Assembly (NCBI RefSeq): GCF_052327305.1
Contig: NZ_CP182486.1
Span: 310,001 to 374,000, forward strand
Reading direction: 5' to 3'
DNA from: Sphingobium sp052327305
Lineage (GTDB): Bacteria; Pseudomonadota; Alphaproteobacteria; Sphingomonadales; Sphingomonadaceae
DNA: 64,000 nucleotides
Shown one piece after another: positions 9,867 through 18,459 of this stretch (positions are counted from its first letter, which is position 1; every line of letters begins with the position of its first letter). Position numbers and translations under genes: made by a program. The notes below the pieces were generated by a model. The model did not search any database. It was given only the letters and a program-made list of their open reading frames with translations, and was not told the origin of the DNA.

Positions 9867-10511
9867 TTAGGCTTGGTTTCTCTGAAGTTGTCGCCGGCGC
9901 GGTTTGCCGAATTTCTTGAGCGCGAAAACGCCCAGCAGAAGCGGAAGAACGCACAGGCCAATGGCGACGAGGACGAGATGCTCAACATTGAGGCCGATCT
10001 CAGCAGCGCGAGTGCCGGCGAAGTAGCCCGGCGCGAGGAGAGCGGGAACCCATAGGAAAGCTGAAACGACGTTTGCTGTTTGAAAGGACATTTGCGGCAT
10101 TTTGAGAACGCCAGCCACCACCGGAACGGTCGAACGTACCGGGCCGAGAAAGCGCCCGAGCAGAACGGAAATAAAGCCGAAGCGCCGGAAGAACAGGCGC
10201 GCTCTCGCAAAAGCGAGGCGGTGGCTGCGTAACCACGGATGTCGATAGATGGATGCGCCAAAAGATCTGCCGAGATAGTAGGAAAGCCAGTCCCCTAAAA
10301 TTGCGCCGATGAGCGCGCAGACGATCACTGGCATGGGATCGATGACTCCTGCCCCGATCAGGCCGCCAACGGCAACCATCGTGGCGATCGCAGGGACAAA
10401 GAGGCCAACCAGCACCAGCGATTCGAGAAACGCAAGAACCCCAATGATCGGGCCGCTCCAGCCCGCATACTGAACCAGTGTTTCCTGTAGGAAGTTCGAA
10501 ATATCTGTCAC
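9867..10511 (-). CDS. DedA family membrane protein (VTT domain)
   Basis: The product has 214 residues, the usual size for DedA/SNARE-associated (VTT) proteins, and several hydrophobic segments. Family features visible are the N-terminal re-entrant region with FLESLVLVGLFVPA, the GAILGDWLSYYLGR segment (the family G-x-x-x-G-D-x-x-x-Y pattern), and FFRRFGFISVLLGRFLGPVR, which holds the conserved Arg residues. Known family members are inner-membrane proteins linked to membrane potential maintenance and lipid carrier recycling; some flip undecaprenyl phosphate or phosphatidylethanolamine. The substrate here cannot be told. The start is GTG at 10511. The gene stands alone, convergent with the barrel gene and divergent from the tRNA downstream. 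Confidence 0.88.
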   Translation of the reverse strand: MTDISNFLQETLVQYAGWSGPIIGVLAFLESLVLVGLFVPAIATMVAVGGLIGAGVIDPMPVIVCALIGAILGDWLSYYLGRSFGASIYRHPWLRSHRLAFARARLFFRRFGFISVLLGRFLGPVRSTVPVVAGVLKMPQMSFQTANVVSAFLWVPALLAPGYFAGTRAAEIGLNVEHLVLVAIGLCVLPLLLGVFALKKFGKPRRRQLQRNQA

Positions 10512-10679
10512 GCACCGTTCATCCGCTCGCCTACCCTGTTCTAGCGAGCAATAATGGACCCCTGCTTAACACAAGGGTGGGGAATGGCGTTTGGCCGGAT
10601 TTTATCGTTCACATGATTCCGCCCGCAACCAGCTTGCCAAAGGCAACTCTGCTCGGTTAACGCCGGGCCATCGATGGCG

Positions 10680-10755
10680 GGGCCTGTAGCTCAATGGTTA
10701 GAGCTGGCCGCTCATAACGGCTAGGTTGCGGGTTCGAGTCCTGCCGGGCCCACCA
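10680..10755 (+). tRNA. tRNA with CAT anticodon (elongator Met, or Ile2 read after lysidine modification)
   Basis: A full cloverleaf is visible. The acceptor GGGCCTG (10680-10686) pairs with CGGGCCC (10745-10751), followed by A and an encoded CCA. The D-arm is GCTC/GAGC with an 8-base loop, the anticodon stem is GGCCG/CGGCT around loop CTCATAA, and the T-arm is GCGGG/CCTGC. Anticodon CAT with an 8-base D-loop and a TTGGT-like variable region resembles E. coli tRNA-Ile2 more than elongator Met, which has a longer D-loop. TilS, the lysidine synthetase needed for Ile2, is encoded at 36836-37813. Automated tools commonly label such genes Met. Confidence 0.93.
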
Positions 10756-10766
10756 TCGCGGTCTCT

Positions 10767-11552
10767 CTATTCCGCACGCACGGCACGGCTGACCGGGACG
10801 ACCAACGGCCAGCCATGAGCGAGATCCACACGGGCGTCGATCCCGTACACTTCCTTCAAGCGCGCGACCGAGAGCACCTTCCGCGGATCACCTTCCGCCA
10901 CGAGCCTTCCCTGATCGAGCATGATCACCCGGTCGCAATAGCGCGCTGCCATTGTGAGATCGTGGAGAACCGCGATGATGAGCTTGCCCGAGCGGGCTTC
11001 GCCTGCGAGCAGATCCATCACGTCGAACTGATGGCCGGGATCGAGCGCGGCCAGTGGCTCGTCCGCGATGAGACCGGGTGCGCCGACCGCCAGCGCACGC
11101 GCCAGCATGACCCTAGCGCGTTCGCCTCCAGAAAGTTCGGTTGCCGTCCGGTCCTTCAGATGAACCACATCCGAGCGTCGCATGGCCTCGGCGACAACAT
11201 CCATGTCCTGCGGCGATATGCGGGACATGGGCGAGAGGTGGGGAATGCGGCCAAGCGCGACCAGCCGTTCGACGGAAAGGGGCCAGTGAAGGGTCTGGCC
11301 TTGAGGCAGATAGGCGAGTGTCTGCGCGACGTCCCGACGCGCGAGATCGCTAAGGTTCTGGTCGTCGAACCGGACAGTGCCCCGGTCTGGACGCAAAAGG
11401 CCAAGCACTGTTCGCACGAGAGTGGACTTTCCCGCACCATTCGGCCCGATGATGCCGATCAGCTTTCCCGGGCGCAGAGTCGTGGCGATGTCATGCAGTA
11501 TCGCGCGCCGGCGCAAAGAAACGCTCACGCTTTCGAGGCGGATGGTCACCAT
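10767..11552 (-). CDS. ABC transporter ATP-binding protein, FecE/BtuD family (probable cobalamin import)
   Basis: This is a 261-residue ATPase of an importer. It has Walker A GPNGAGKST (residues 36-44), a Q-loop at LAYLPQGQ, the LSGGE signature, Walker B LIADEPLAALD and the switch His in LHDLTMAA. The domain is of the iron-siderophore/heme/B12 type. Its start overlaps the end of the FecCD-type permease by 7 bases, so the two are translationally coupled. A substrate-binding protein is encoded divergently at 12627, and a cobalamin-riboswitch-controlled cobO follows it, which makes vitamin B12 the likeliest cargo. Iron-siderophore or heme cannot be excluded from the ATPase alone. Confidence 0.88.
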   Translation of the reverse strand: MVTIRLESVSVSLRRRAILHDIATTLRPGKLIGIIGPNGAGKSTLVRTVLGLLRPDRGTVRFDDQNLSDLARRDVAQTLAYLPQGQTLHWPLSVERLVALGRIPHLSPMSRISPQDMDVVAEAMRRSDVVHLKDRTATELSGGERARVMLARALAVGAPGLIADEPLAALDPGHQFDVMDLLAGEARSGKLIIAVLHDLTMAARYCDRVIMLDQGRLVAEGDPRKVLSVARLKEVYGIDARVDLAHGWPLVVPVSRAVRAE

Positions 11553-12550
11553 AGACGGCGCTCCCGCAACAGATGGACAAGGAAGACCGGCACGCCCAAG
11601 AAGGCCGTTACAACGCCGAGTTTCAGCTCATTGCTGGTGGGAATGAGACGGACGGCTATGTCCGCTAGAGTGAGCAGGGCGGCGCCCGCAACGAGGGAAG
11701 GCAGCAGCACCGCCGAGGGGCTTCGATCCGTCAGGGGGCGGACGAGATGTGGAACGATGAGGCCGATGAAGCCGATCGACCCGGACACGGCAACCGCGCC
11801 GCCGACGCCAATTCCGACTCCCAGAAGGAGGCGCAGCCGGACCCGCCGGAGATCGACGCCTAGCGTCTGCGCACCCTCCTCGCCCAGGCTGAGAGCATCG
11901 AGCGCGCGCGCATCCATGAAAAGAAGCGCAACACCCAGCGCGATACAGGGCAAGGCAATCCAGACATGATTGATCGACCTGTTCTCGATCGAGCCGAGCA
12001 GCCAGGTCATGATCTCCATCGCCGCGAACGGATTAGGCGAAAGATTGAGCGCGAGGCTGACCCCAGCAATCGCCAGCGTCGAAATCGCGATGCCGGCCAA
12101 GATAAGGGTCAGCGGACTTTCCGAACGTCCGGCCAGCGCGGACAAAGCGAGCAGCGCAAACACGCCCCCCAGGATCGCAAGTGCGGGCAGAAGCAGGATG
12201 TGAAGTTCCGCAAGGCCGAAATAGATCGCACCTACTGCGCCCAGTGCCGCCGTACTGGACGCGCCCAGAACCGACGGCTCGGCGAGCGGGTTGCGCAGAT
12301 AGCCTTGCAGCGCGGCGCCCGCGAGACCGAGCATGGCGCCGACCGCAAGACCGAGGATCGCGCGGGGTAGCCTCAGATCGAAAAGGATCGCGGTGGCGAC
12401 ATAATCGCCATGACCCATCGCCGCGGCCCACAGCCGCGCGGGATCGATCGCGACCGGACCGACCATGAGCGACGCCACGGCAGCGAGGAGCGTGATGACG
12501 GCAAGGCCCGGCACCAGCGCGGGATGACGGACCCTAGCGGGATAGGACAT
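11546..12550 (-). CDS. ABC transporter permease, FecCD/BtuC family
   Basis: The product has 334 residues, typical for FecCD permeases, which carry about ten membrane helices. Visible family landmarks are LRLPRAILGLAVGAMLGLAG near residues 58-77, GAALQGYLRNPLAEPSVLG just after it, and GSIGFIGLIVPHLVRPL toward the C-terminus, the segment that contacts the ATPase. The gene is followed by, and overlaps, its ATPase. Context (cobO with a B12 riboswitch, a BtuF-like binding protein) points to cobalamin uptake through the inner membrane. I see no riboswitch in the 76-base gap between this gene and the divergent binding-protein gene. Confidence 0.88.
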   Translation of the reverse strand: MSYPARVRHPALVPGLAVITLLAAVASLMVGPVAIDPARLWAAAMGHGDYVATAILFDLRLPRAILGLAVGAMLGLAGAALQGYLRNPLAEPSVLGASSTAALGAVGAIYFGLAELHILLLPALAILGGVFALLALSALAGRSESPLTLILAGIAISTLAIAGVSLALNLSPNPFAAMEIMTWLLGSIENRSINHVWIALPCIALGVALLFMDARALDALSLGEEGAQTLGVDLRRVRLRLLLGVGIGVGGAVAVSGSIGFIGLIVPHLVRPLTDRSPSAVLLPSLVAGAALLTLADIAVRLIPTSNELKLGVVTAFLGVPVFLVHLLRERRLW

Positions 12551-12626
12551 GGCAACGAAGCCCTCGGGATGAATCCACTGTCTGGCTCCTTATTCCAGAG
12601 CGCTTGTCTCTTAGAGATCCACGGCT

Positions 12627-13511
12627 ATGGAAAGCGCCATGGCGCCATGGAAGAGAACATGCCGGTTCGCCCGGCTGGCGATCGTCGCCGCGGGTCTGGC
12701 GCAGGCCGGCGTGGCGACGGCTCAGGCCGCAGCCCCCCGCGCTGCCCACGCTGCCCACGCGGCTGCGCCCCGGCGTATCGTCTCGCTGAACCTGTGCGCG
12801 GATCAGTATTTGCTGGCGCTCGCGGATCGCTCGCAGATCGCCGGCCTGACTCGCAATGCCCTGAACAAGGAGATGTCCGCCGCAGCCGATCAGGCGCGTG
12901 GGTTGCCGATTCTGAAGGGTGCCGCCGAGGAAATCCTCGCGATCAATCCGGATCTCGTGATCGGGGCGCTGAGCCGGGGATCGAGCATCATGTCCGCACT
13001 TGCCAGCGAGCATTACCGGCTGCTGGACCTCAAGCTGGCGAATAGCTACGCCGATATCGCCGCCCAGATCCGGGAGGTGGCGAAGGCGATCGGCCATCCT
13101 GAGCGTGGCGAGGCGCTGATCGCGCGCATGGACAGAGAGCTTGCCGCCATTCCGCGTCGCCCGCGCGCCGGTGTCGCTGCCTATTACCAGCGGCGCGGCT
13201 TCCTGACAGGCACAGGCACATTGATCGACGACCTGATGACCCGCGTGGGTCTGGTCAATCTCGCCGGCAAGCTGGGCAAACCGTCGCTCTCCCAGCTTTC
13301 TCTGGAAGAGCTGATGGCAGCGAAGCCCGACTATCTCGTTGTCGAGGGTGGATCCGAACAGGTCGTCGACCAAGGGACCGAGATGCTTCAGCATCCTCTG
13401 CTTCGGGACATCAAGCGGCTTCGTTTGCCGCAGGCCTGGACGGTTTGCGGAGGCCCTGCTTATGTCGATGGCGCGCGCAGTCTGGCCGCTCAGCTTGACC
13501 GGGCGCGCTGA
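12627..13511 (+). CDS. ABC transporter periplasmic substrate-binding protein, BtuF-like
   Basis: The product has 294 residues and an N-terminal signal region (about residues 1-35, hydrophobic core LAIVAAGLAQAGVATAQA). The mature part begins with RIVSLNLCADQYLLALAD, matching the first strand of periplasmic-binding fold PF01497 proteins such as BtuF. Later parts fit the fold: INPDLVIGALS, a long central helix, then KPDYLVVEGG. It is transcribed divergently from the permease/ATPase pair and convergently with cobO. I infer vitamin B12 or cobinamide capture. A second in-frame ATG at 12639 could be the start instead. An outer-membrane B12 receptor (BtuB) is not in the window. Confidence 0.85.
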   Translation: MESAMAPWKRTCRFARLAIVAAGLAQAGVATAQAAAPRAAHAAHAAAPRRIVSLNLCADQYLLALADRSQIAGLTRNALNKEMSAAADQARGLPILKGAAEEILAINPDLVIGALSRGSSIMSALASEHYRLLDLKLANSYADIAAQIREVAKAIGHPERGEALIARMDRELAAIPRRPRAGVAAYYQRRGFLTGTGTLIDDLMTRVGLVNLAGKLGKPSLSQLSLEELMAAKPDYLVVEGGSEQVVDQGTEMLQHPLLRDIKRLRLPQAWTVCGGPAYVDGARSLAAQLDRAR

Positions 13512-13564
13512 ACGAGCCCGGACAGGCGGACACAGGCGCCGACTGATAGGATCGTCCGGGCGCT

Positions 13565-14173
13565 TCAAAACTCGACACCTGCCTGCGCCTTCACGCCCTG
13601 ATCGCGGAACGGGTGCTTCACCAGCGTCATTTCGGTGACGAGATCAGCGGCTTCGATCAGGGGCGCAGGCGCATTGCGACCGGTCACGACAACGTGAGTC
13701 ATTTCCGGGCGGCCTTGTAGACCCTCCAGCACCTCATCGAGCGGCAGATAGTCGTAGCGCAGCACGATATTGAGCTCATCGGCCACAACCATCTGATAGG
13801 ACGGATCGCCGATCATCCGCTTCACTTCATCCCAGGCGCGCCGGGCTGAAGCGACATCGGCAGCCCTGTTCTGCGTGTCCCAGGTAAAGCCATCTCCCAT
13901 CGCGCGGAACTCGATCTGATCTGGAAAGCGATCGAACACCGCCTTCTCGCCGGTCTCCATTGCGCCCTTGACGAACTGGATGACACCGACCTTCATCCCA
14001 TGACCGATGGCACGCACCGCCATGCCGAGCGCAGCTGTCGTCTTGCCTTTGCCACTGCCGGTGTGGACGATGAGAAGGCCCTTTTCGATCGTCTTTGTGG
14101 CGACGATCCTATCCTGCGCCACCTTGCGCTTGCGCATCTTCTTGTTGTGCTGCTCGTCGGTGCCTTTGGTCAT
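13565..14173 (-). CDS. cobO: Cob(I)yrinic acid a,c-diamide adenosyltransferase (CobO/BtuR)
   Basis: This 202-residue enzyme transfers the 5'-deoxyadenosyl group from ATP to the cobalt of corrinoids, making the coenzyme form of B12. It has the P-loop HTGSGKGKTTAALG (GSGKGKT at residues 39-45), VGVIQFVKGAMETGE, a VVADELN Walker-B-like motif and DLVTEMTLVKHPF near the C-terminus. I placed the start at 14173 because GGAGGAAG lies six bases upstream and the protein then begins with the usual basic KKMRKRKVAQD region; a longer frame to 14257 lacks support. A cobalamin riboswitch lies about 170 bases upstream on the same strand, so expression should fall when adenosylcobalamin is plentiful. Its C-terminus converges on the binding-protein gene. 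Confidence 0.95.
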   Translation of the reverse strand: MTKGTDEQHNKKMRKRKVAQDRIVATKTIEKGLLIVHTGSGKGKTTAALGMAVRAIGHGMKVGVIQFVKGAMETGEKAVFDRFPDQIEFRAMGDGFTWDTQNRAADVASARRAWDEVKRMIGDPSYQMVVADELNIVLRYDYLPLDEVLEGLQGRPEMTHVVVTGRNAPAPLIEAADLVTEMTLVKHPFRDQGVKAQAGVEF

Positions 14174-14344
14174 TCTCTTCCTCCGCGCGTCGCCTTCCAT
14201 GCGCGGTGGGGCTGCTCGCAGGCGCGAGCGCATGAAACGCGAGGACAAGGGCTGCACGCCCAGACCTCACGCTCCATTTGCGGCCCCGGGCCGCGTGACT
14301 TTCGTCGCTCGACGGAGTTCCCGTGCCCTGGCCATTTCCCTGAA
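14174..14344 (-). other. Leader between cobalamin riboswitch and cobO
   Basis: About 170 bases of probable untranslated leader. A GC-only hairpin, GCGGCC/GGCCGC (14280-14294), sits mid-way and might belong to the expression platform. I see no T-run terminator near the riboswitch, and the ribosome site GGAGGAAG is at the end of this stretch. Translational control or a Rho-dependent mechanism therefore seems likelier than intrinsic termination; that is inference. Confidence 0.45.
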
Positions 14345-14545
14345 CCGAGGCATTGAGCGACCCACGCCGGCAGGTCTCCTGGCTCGCGGGTCATCGCTTG
14401 ATGCACGCCTTCCCAGGTTGCCCCAGTGGCTGATCCGGCTATCGGGCCGGATCTGTGCATCGCGCTCGCCGCATACAGTTGCAGGGGCAGCCTGGTTTTG
14501 AGGTCCGAGCGGACCCCGCACGATGTTCCCTATTAAAGCCTCTCG
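14345..14545 (-). promoter_or_regulatory. Cobalamin (B12) riboswitch upstream of cobO
   Basis: Read on the minus strand, the conserved elements appear in order: TTTAATAGGGAA near 14540-14525, CCCCTGCAACTGTATGCGG, the GCCACTGG core, GGGAAGGCG, and the B12 box AGCCAGGAGACCTGCC (minus-strand match of bases 14369-14384). These are the diagnostic elements of the cobalamin riboswitch family, which bind adenosylcobalamin and lower expression of B12 uptake or synthesis genes. The next gene downstream is cobO. The exact 5' and 3' limits are approximate. Confidence 0.95.
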
Positions 14546-14786
14546 CGAGGCACCGGCGCGATCATGCGAGGACTATCCTCGCCTGTGCTGCCATAGCGGA
14601 GCGGCATGGTTTGGCAATCGCCATTGCGCGAGGCTTGGACGGCAACGCGTTCAAAGGCGTGAAGCCGGACTCGTTGCACCGGTTTTCTCTGGGCCTCGCG
14701 TACCACTAGGCGGATCTGCCCCTGTTCAACGCATCGAACGCGGCGTAAACGACCGGAGCCCGGCACGCAGCGTATCATCGCGCGTC
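14546..14786. other. Intergenic stretch between riboswitch and sensor kinase gene
   Basis: About 240 bases. The cobO promoter should lie here on the minus strand, just before the riboswitch, but I cannot mark -35/-10 boxes with confidence. The 3' end of the kinase transcript also runs into this stretch. No open frame with a recognisable product is seen. Confidence 0.4.
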
Positions 14787-16604
14787 CTACGCCTCGCGAG
14801 AATGCTCGTCGCCATTGTTGCGATCCTCTTCCGAGAAGGCCGGCAGCGTGAGAACGCCCATGCCCTCTCCGATCCGGAAGCGGCCACCGCAGCTTTCCGC
14901 AAGCGTGCGGACGAGCCGCAAGGAGAAGGCCGAACCGAGCGGCGGCCCGTCAACATCCTCGTCCACCATTTGCGCGCTTTCGCGATAAATCTCGTCTTCC
15001 GGCCATGCCTGGAGAATAGCGGGCACAGTCACTTCGAGCCGGATCTCCTGATCGTCGCCTCCGCGCTCGACGCTTACCGCAAGACGCTCCCCCTCACTTC
15101 TCAGAGCCGCGAAAGTGCGGAACAGGTGCATGAGCAGGCGCTCGGCCAGCGCAGCGTTGATGCGCACGGGGGGCAACGGCTGGGGAATGTGCAGGTCGAT
15201 TGCCGCCTCCCCGCTCCCATCCTTGCCGAACGGTTCGATCGAGCGAAGAATCAGGTCTTCGATCCGATGGACGTCTGCCTTCATGGGCACGTCGCCGCGC
15301 AGCAGACGGCTGGCAAGGTCCAGATCGTCGAAGGTCGCCAGCAAGCGCCGGGCGTCGCTCAGGATGCGTGCCGCCATTTCCCGATAGTCGCTCGGCACTG
15401 GTCCAAACATCTGCCGCTCGATGATCTCGGCGAAGCCCTGGATCGCGTTGAGCGGCGTGCGCAGCTCATGTACGAGCTGGCGCGCAGTCGCCGCGGAAAG
15501 AGCGCCCCAGCCTGCCTCGTTGTCCGCGACGCACACGCTCATCTCATGGGCCAGCGCGCGCCGCGCCTCCCCCATATAGCCTTCGAAGCGGCCGGTACTG
15601 GTGGAGAAGCGCGGCTCAGCGCTCACGCGCCATTCGCCTTCCAGCACGCCGCTGTTCACGACGAAGCGCACGTCATGGAATGTCGCGCGATGCCGGAACG
15701 CGCCCAGCCCCTGCCCGTCCGCGCCGCTGCGACCGTCGATCGACGCAGACCCGATTGAGAGACCGATTGCGGCGCCTCGCGGCGCCCCCGCGACAGACCG
15801 GATCGAACCGCTCTCATCCGTTTCGAACTGGAACCGGCTGATCTCCGGCCTCTGCGCGATGTCCGCCTCGTCATCCCGTGGGAGTGCCCGTTCCCGCTGT
15901 GAACGAAAGGCCTCGATCCGGTCGACAATGCGGCTGATTTCGCTGAGAGCGGGCTCAGGCTCTTCCTCGGTCTGGGCTGTGACCTCGACAAGAAACGGCA
16001 TCACATTTGTTGGCTCGGCCAGTGCCGGCTCGTGTGTCTCAACTGGTTCGATCGGACTAGGACGATCCGCCTGCCCCGCATCGTCAGCGACTAGCGTCTC
16101 CGTTCGGGTATTCAGGCCGGTGTCCAATTCCTGCTCTTCCGGCGCACGCCCGGCATATTCCAGCGCCATGTCGGTCTTGCCGAATGCGTCCAACGCGGCA
16201 CGGGCGCGCAGCCCCAAGTCACCGCGCCGACGCAGCACGCTGCGAGCCAGCGGACCCACAGTCGGGATCAGCGCCGCCCAGGCATCGTCCGCGAGCCGGG
16301 CGCGTCCCATCGTCGCCGTGGCGACGGCCGGATGATCGCCGGCGAGAAACCGGACGAGTACGGGCGAGCGAAGCCAGCTGCCCAGTTCGACAACGGACGC
16401 GACCTTCTGGCTAAGCGGCACCCTTTGACGGACGTCGTCCAGGCTGGCGAGCAGTTGCTCTATCTCTTCAGACGCAAGGAAATCCGTCGTGTCGCCTGCT
16501 CGCTGAGCCAGAAGATCCACGCACTGCCGCCAGCGGGTCACAGCCAGGCCTGCGCCGTGACCGCGCATGGCCATCACCGTTTCCAGAAGGTCGTCGAAGC
16601 GCAT
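14787..16604 (-). CDS. Sensor histidine kinase with atypical catalytic domain
   Basis: The product has 605 residues. A HisKA dimerisation/phosphoacceptor motif is clear: LVHELRTPLNAIQGFAEII with the phosphorylatable His near residue 379. The catalytic half that follows is hard to match: I find no normal N-box (N-x-x-x-N-A) and no DxGxG lid motif, only a G2-like SLRLVRTLAESCGGRF near the end. The first 370 residues are soluble, with no membrane helix or signal peptide, and an acidic Pro/Glu-rich linker about residues 180-260; a PAS-like fold may precede the H-box. I chose ATG 16604 (MRFDDLLETV) over a GTG at 16640. No response regulator is adjacent, so this is an orphan whose input and partner are unknown. 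Confidence 0.8.
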   Translation of the reverse strand: MRFDDLLETVMAMRGHGAGLAVTRWRQCVDLLAQRAGDTTDFLASEEIEQLLASLDDVRQRVPLSQKVASVVELGSWLRSPVLVRFLAGDHPAVATATMGRARLADDAWAALIPTVGPLARSVLRRRGDLGLRARAALDAFGKTDMALEYAGRAPEEQELDTGLNTRTETLVADDAGQADRPSPIEPVETHEPALAEPTNVMPFLVEVTAQTEEEPEPALSEISRIVDRIEAFRSQRERALPRDDEADIAQRPEISRFQFETDESGSIRSVAGAPRGAAIGLSIGSASIDGRSGADGQGLGAFRHRATFHDVRFVVNSGVLEGEWRVSAEPRFSTSTGRFEGYMGEARRALAHEMSVCVADNEAGWGALSAATARQLVHELRTPLNAIQGFAEIIERQMFGPVPSDYREMAARILSDARRLLATFDDLDLASRLLRGDVPMKADVHRIEDLILRSIEPFGKDGSGEAAIDLHIPQPLPPVRINAALAERLLMHLFRTFAALRSEGERLAVSVERGGDDQEIRLEVTVPAILQAWPEDEIYRESAQMVDEDVDGPPLGSAFSLRLVRTLAESCGGRFRIGEGMGVLTLPAFSEEDRNNGDEHSREA

Positions 16605-16752
16605 CGGCTTATAGGATCCCCACTGAGGGCGATTAATCACAGACAGGGAGCGGTAGCCAGCCCTTTGCCCGCGATCGTTACAGAGTGGGACAATTGCAAT
16701 CGACTGAAATTATCTTATGGTGCCGTAACCTGAAACGACAGGAAATATCAGC

Positions 16753-17232
16753 ATGGCGACCCTTTCTATGGATGCGATCGACATGCGCATTCTTTCCGAG
16801 CTGCAGGACGACGGTCGGATGACCAATGTCGATCTCGCCCGAAAGGTGGGCCTGACGGCGCCGCCATGCCTCCGACGCGTCCGGGCGCTTGAGGAAGCCG
16901 GCGTCATAGAATCGTATCACGCCCATCTCAACCCGCTGGCTCTGGGCTATGGCATCACGGTTTTCGCGATGGTGAGCCTCAAGAGTCAGGCCGAGGCGGA
17001 TCTCCGCGCGTTCGAGCTTCACGTCGCCAAACTACCCGAAGTGCGCGAGTGCCACATGCTGAACGGCGAGATTGACTTCATTCTGAAAGTGGTCGCGCGG
17101 GATCTCCAGACGTTCCAGCAGTTTCTCACGTCCCAGCTTACTCAGGCGCCCCATGTGGTGAGCGTAAAGACGTCACTGACGATCAGGACGTCGAAGAACC
17201 TCTCCGGCGTCCCGATCGCGCTTGATGAGTAA
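16753..17232 (+). CDS. Lrp/AsnC family transcriptional regulator
   Basis: The product has 159 residues, the standard Lrp/AsnC length. An N-terminal winged helix-turn-helix (DAIDMRILSELQDDGRMTNV, then DLARKVGLTAPPCLRRVRAL) is followed by a RAM/effector domain with KLPEVRECHMLNGEIDFILK, matching the usual V-x-x-C/A-x-x-x-x-G-x-x-D-Y-x-L pattern. Such proteins form octamers that bind amino acids or related small ligands and regulate metabolism. The gene starts 148 bases from the divergent sensor kinase gene and converges with the TPR-like gene six bases beyond its stop. No operator could be marked, and the target and ligand cannot be inferred. Confidence 0.93.
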   Translation: MATLSMDAIDMRILSELQDDGRMTNVDLARKVGLTAPPCLRRVRALEEAGVIESYHAHLNPLALGYGITVFAMVSLKSQAEADLRAFELHVAKLPEVRECHMLNGEIDFILKVVARDLQTFQQFLTSQLTQAPHVVSVKTSLTIRTSKNLSGVPIALDE

Positions 17233-17238
17233 AGCCGA

Positions 17239-18459
17239 TCAGGGCGCGGCGGACGCGGTCACCGTTTGAGTCGGCACTTTCCAGAAGCCCGCTACGCTTG
17301 CCCATGGCCCGCTCGTCACTTGCGCCATGGCAGACTGACCATTGGCTACCTCACCATTGCGGATCTGCGCGATACCCAGCCGGACTGTGGCCCGATCCTT
17401 GTCGGCTACGCCTTTCGAAAGAGCCATTTTATAGTATTCGACAGCCTTGGCGAACTGAGCGCCGCCGAGATAATCGTCCGCGACCTTCAGCGCATCATCA
17501 CCCTTCGCGGACTTGTCCGCCGCCGCGGCTCTCGTCTTCAGGCCGGCCAGCTCCTTGCTGGCCTTGGGCGCCAGTTGGGCGATCTGCTTCTTGATCGCCG
17601 CGTCGTTTTGGGCAATCGCCCCACGCGACATACCGGCTTCAAGCGCGGCCTTGGCCTCGGCAAAAGCGCCCGCATTGTTTGCCGCAGCGGAATAACCCAT
17701 CCAGTCGCGTTCCGTCACCAGTGCGTCACGCGCCGCCGCCAGACGATAAATATCCAGCGTTTCCTCCAGGCTCACGCCGGGACGGGAAAGATAGGCGACC
17801 AGCACACTGCGCCAGTTCTGGTTCGTCGGATAAGCCGCGAGCTTCCGCTGCCCCCAGAGCGCGACTTGCGGAAGTTGGTTGCTCTTCACCGCAAGGGAAA
17901 TCACTCGGTCATACCAGGCTTCCGGCATCGGAGACGAACTGGACGCCTGCATTGTCACCGCGGTGTCGAGAGCGGCCAGCGCACCGGCATTATCCTTGGT
18001 GCGGGAGAGTGCATCCGCAAGCGCGACCTGACCGGACACGTCCCGATAGCCCAGCTGCTCGGCATAGCGGATCTGGGCAATGGCATCCTGCGGGTCGTTC
18101 AGCATCAGCGAAACCACGCCTGCATGATTATGCAGTTTGGGGAGTTCCGCCGCCGGCACACCCTTCGATTCGAAGAGGACGGTCAGCGCCTTGCGCTCCG
18201 CTTTCAGATCGCCCGATGCCGACGCAGCCTGAAGCATAAGCGCTCCCGCGACATATTTCTCCAACGATCCGCTCGCGATGTCGGAGAGCGTCTGCGCCCC
18301 TGCGACCGTCGGCGATGCCTTTACCGTTTCTGCCTGAGCGCGAAAACTATCGGAAAGCCCATCGGGCTCCGGCGCCGCACTGCGCTTCGCGGCCATGGCA
18401 CCGCTGCCTGCGGCCAATAGCAGCACCGGAAGCATGAGGCTCCGGAGTGACGTCTTCAT
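17239..18459 (-). CDS. Secreted TPR-like repeat protein (paralogue of the upstream gene)
   Basis: The product has 406 residues from ATG 18459, supported by a GAGAGGGAA ribosome site and a signal peptide (MKTSLRSLMLPVLLLAAGSG, then AMAAKR). The rest is helical, Ala/Leu-rich and patterned like tetratricopeptide or Sel1-type helical hairpins (for example AQIRYAEQLGYRDVSGQVAL and AKAVEYYKMALSKGVADKDR). The last helices read TVRLGIAQIRNGEVANGQSA and the tail ends VTASAAP. The neighbour at 18543 shares this architecture and tail, so the two probably arose by tandem duplication. A periplasmic protein-interaction scaffold is the best inference; no enzymatic motif is visible. Confidence 0.72.
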   Translation of the reverse strand: MKTSLRSLMLPVLLLAAGSGAMAAKRSAAPEPDGLSDSFRAQAETVKASPTVAGAQTLSDIASGSLEKYVAGALMLQAASASGDLKAERKALTVLFESKGVPAAELPKLHNHAGVVSLMLNDPQDAIAQIRYAEQLGYRDVSGQVALADALSRTKDNAGALAALDTAVTMQASSSSPMPEAWYDRVISLAVKSNQLPQVALWGQRKLAAYPTNQNWRSVLVAYLSRPGVSLEETLDIYRLAAARDALVTERDWMGYSAAANNAGAFAEAKAALEAGMSRGAIAQNDAAIKKQIAQLAPKASKELAGLKTRAAAADKSAKGDDALKVADDYLGGAQFAKAVEYYKMALSKGVADKDRATVRLGIAQIRNGEVANGQSAMAQVTSGPWASVAGFWKVPTQTVTASAAP

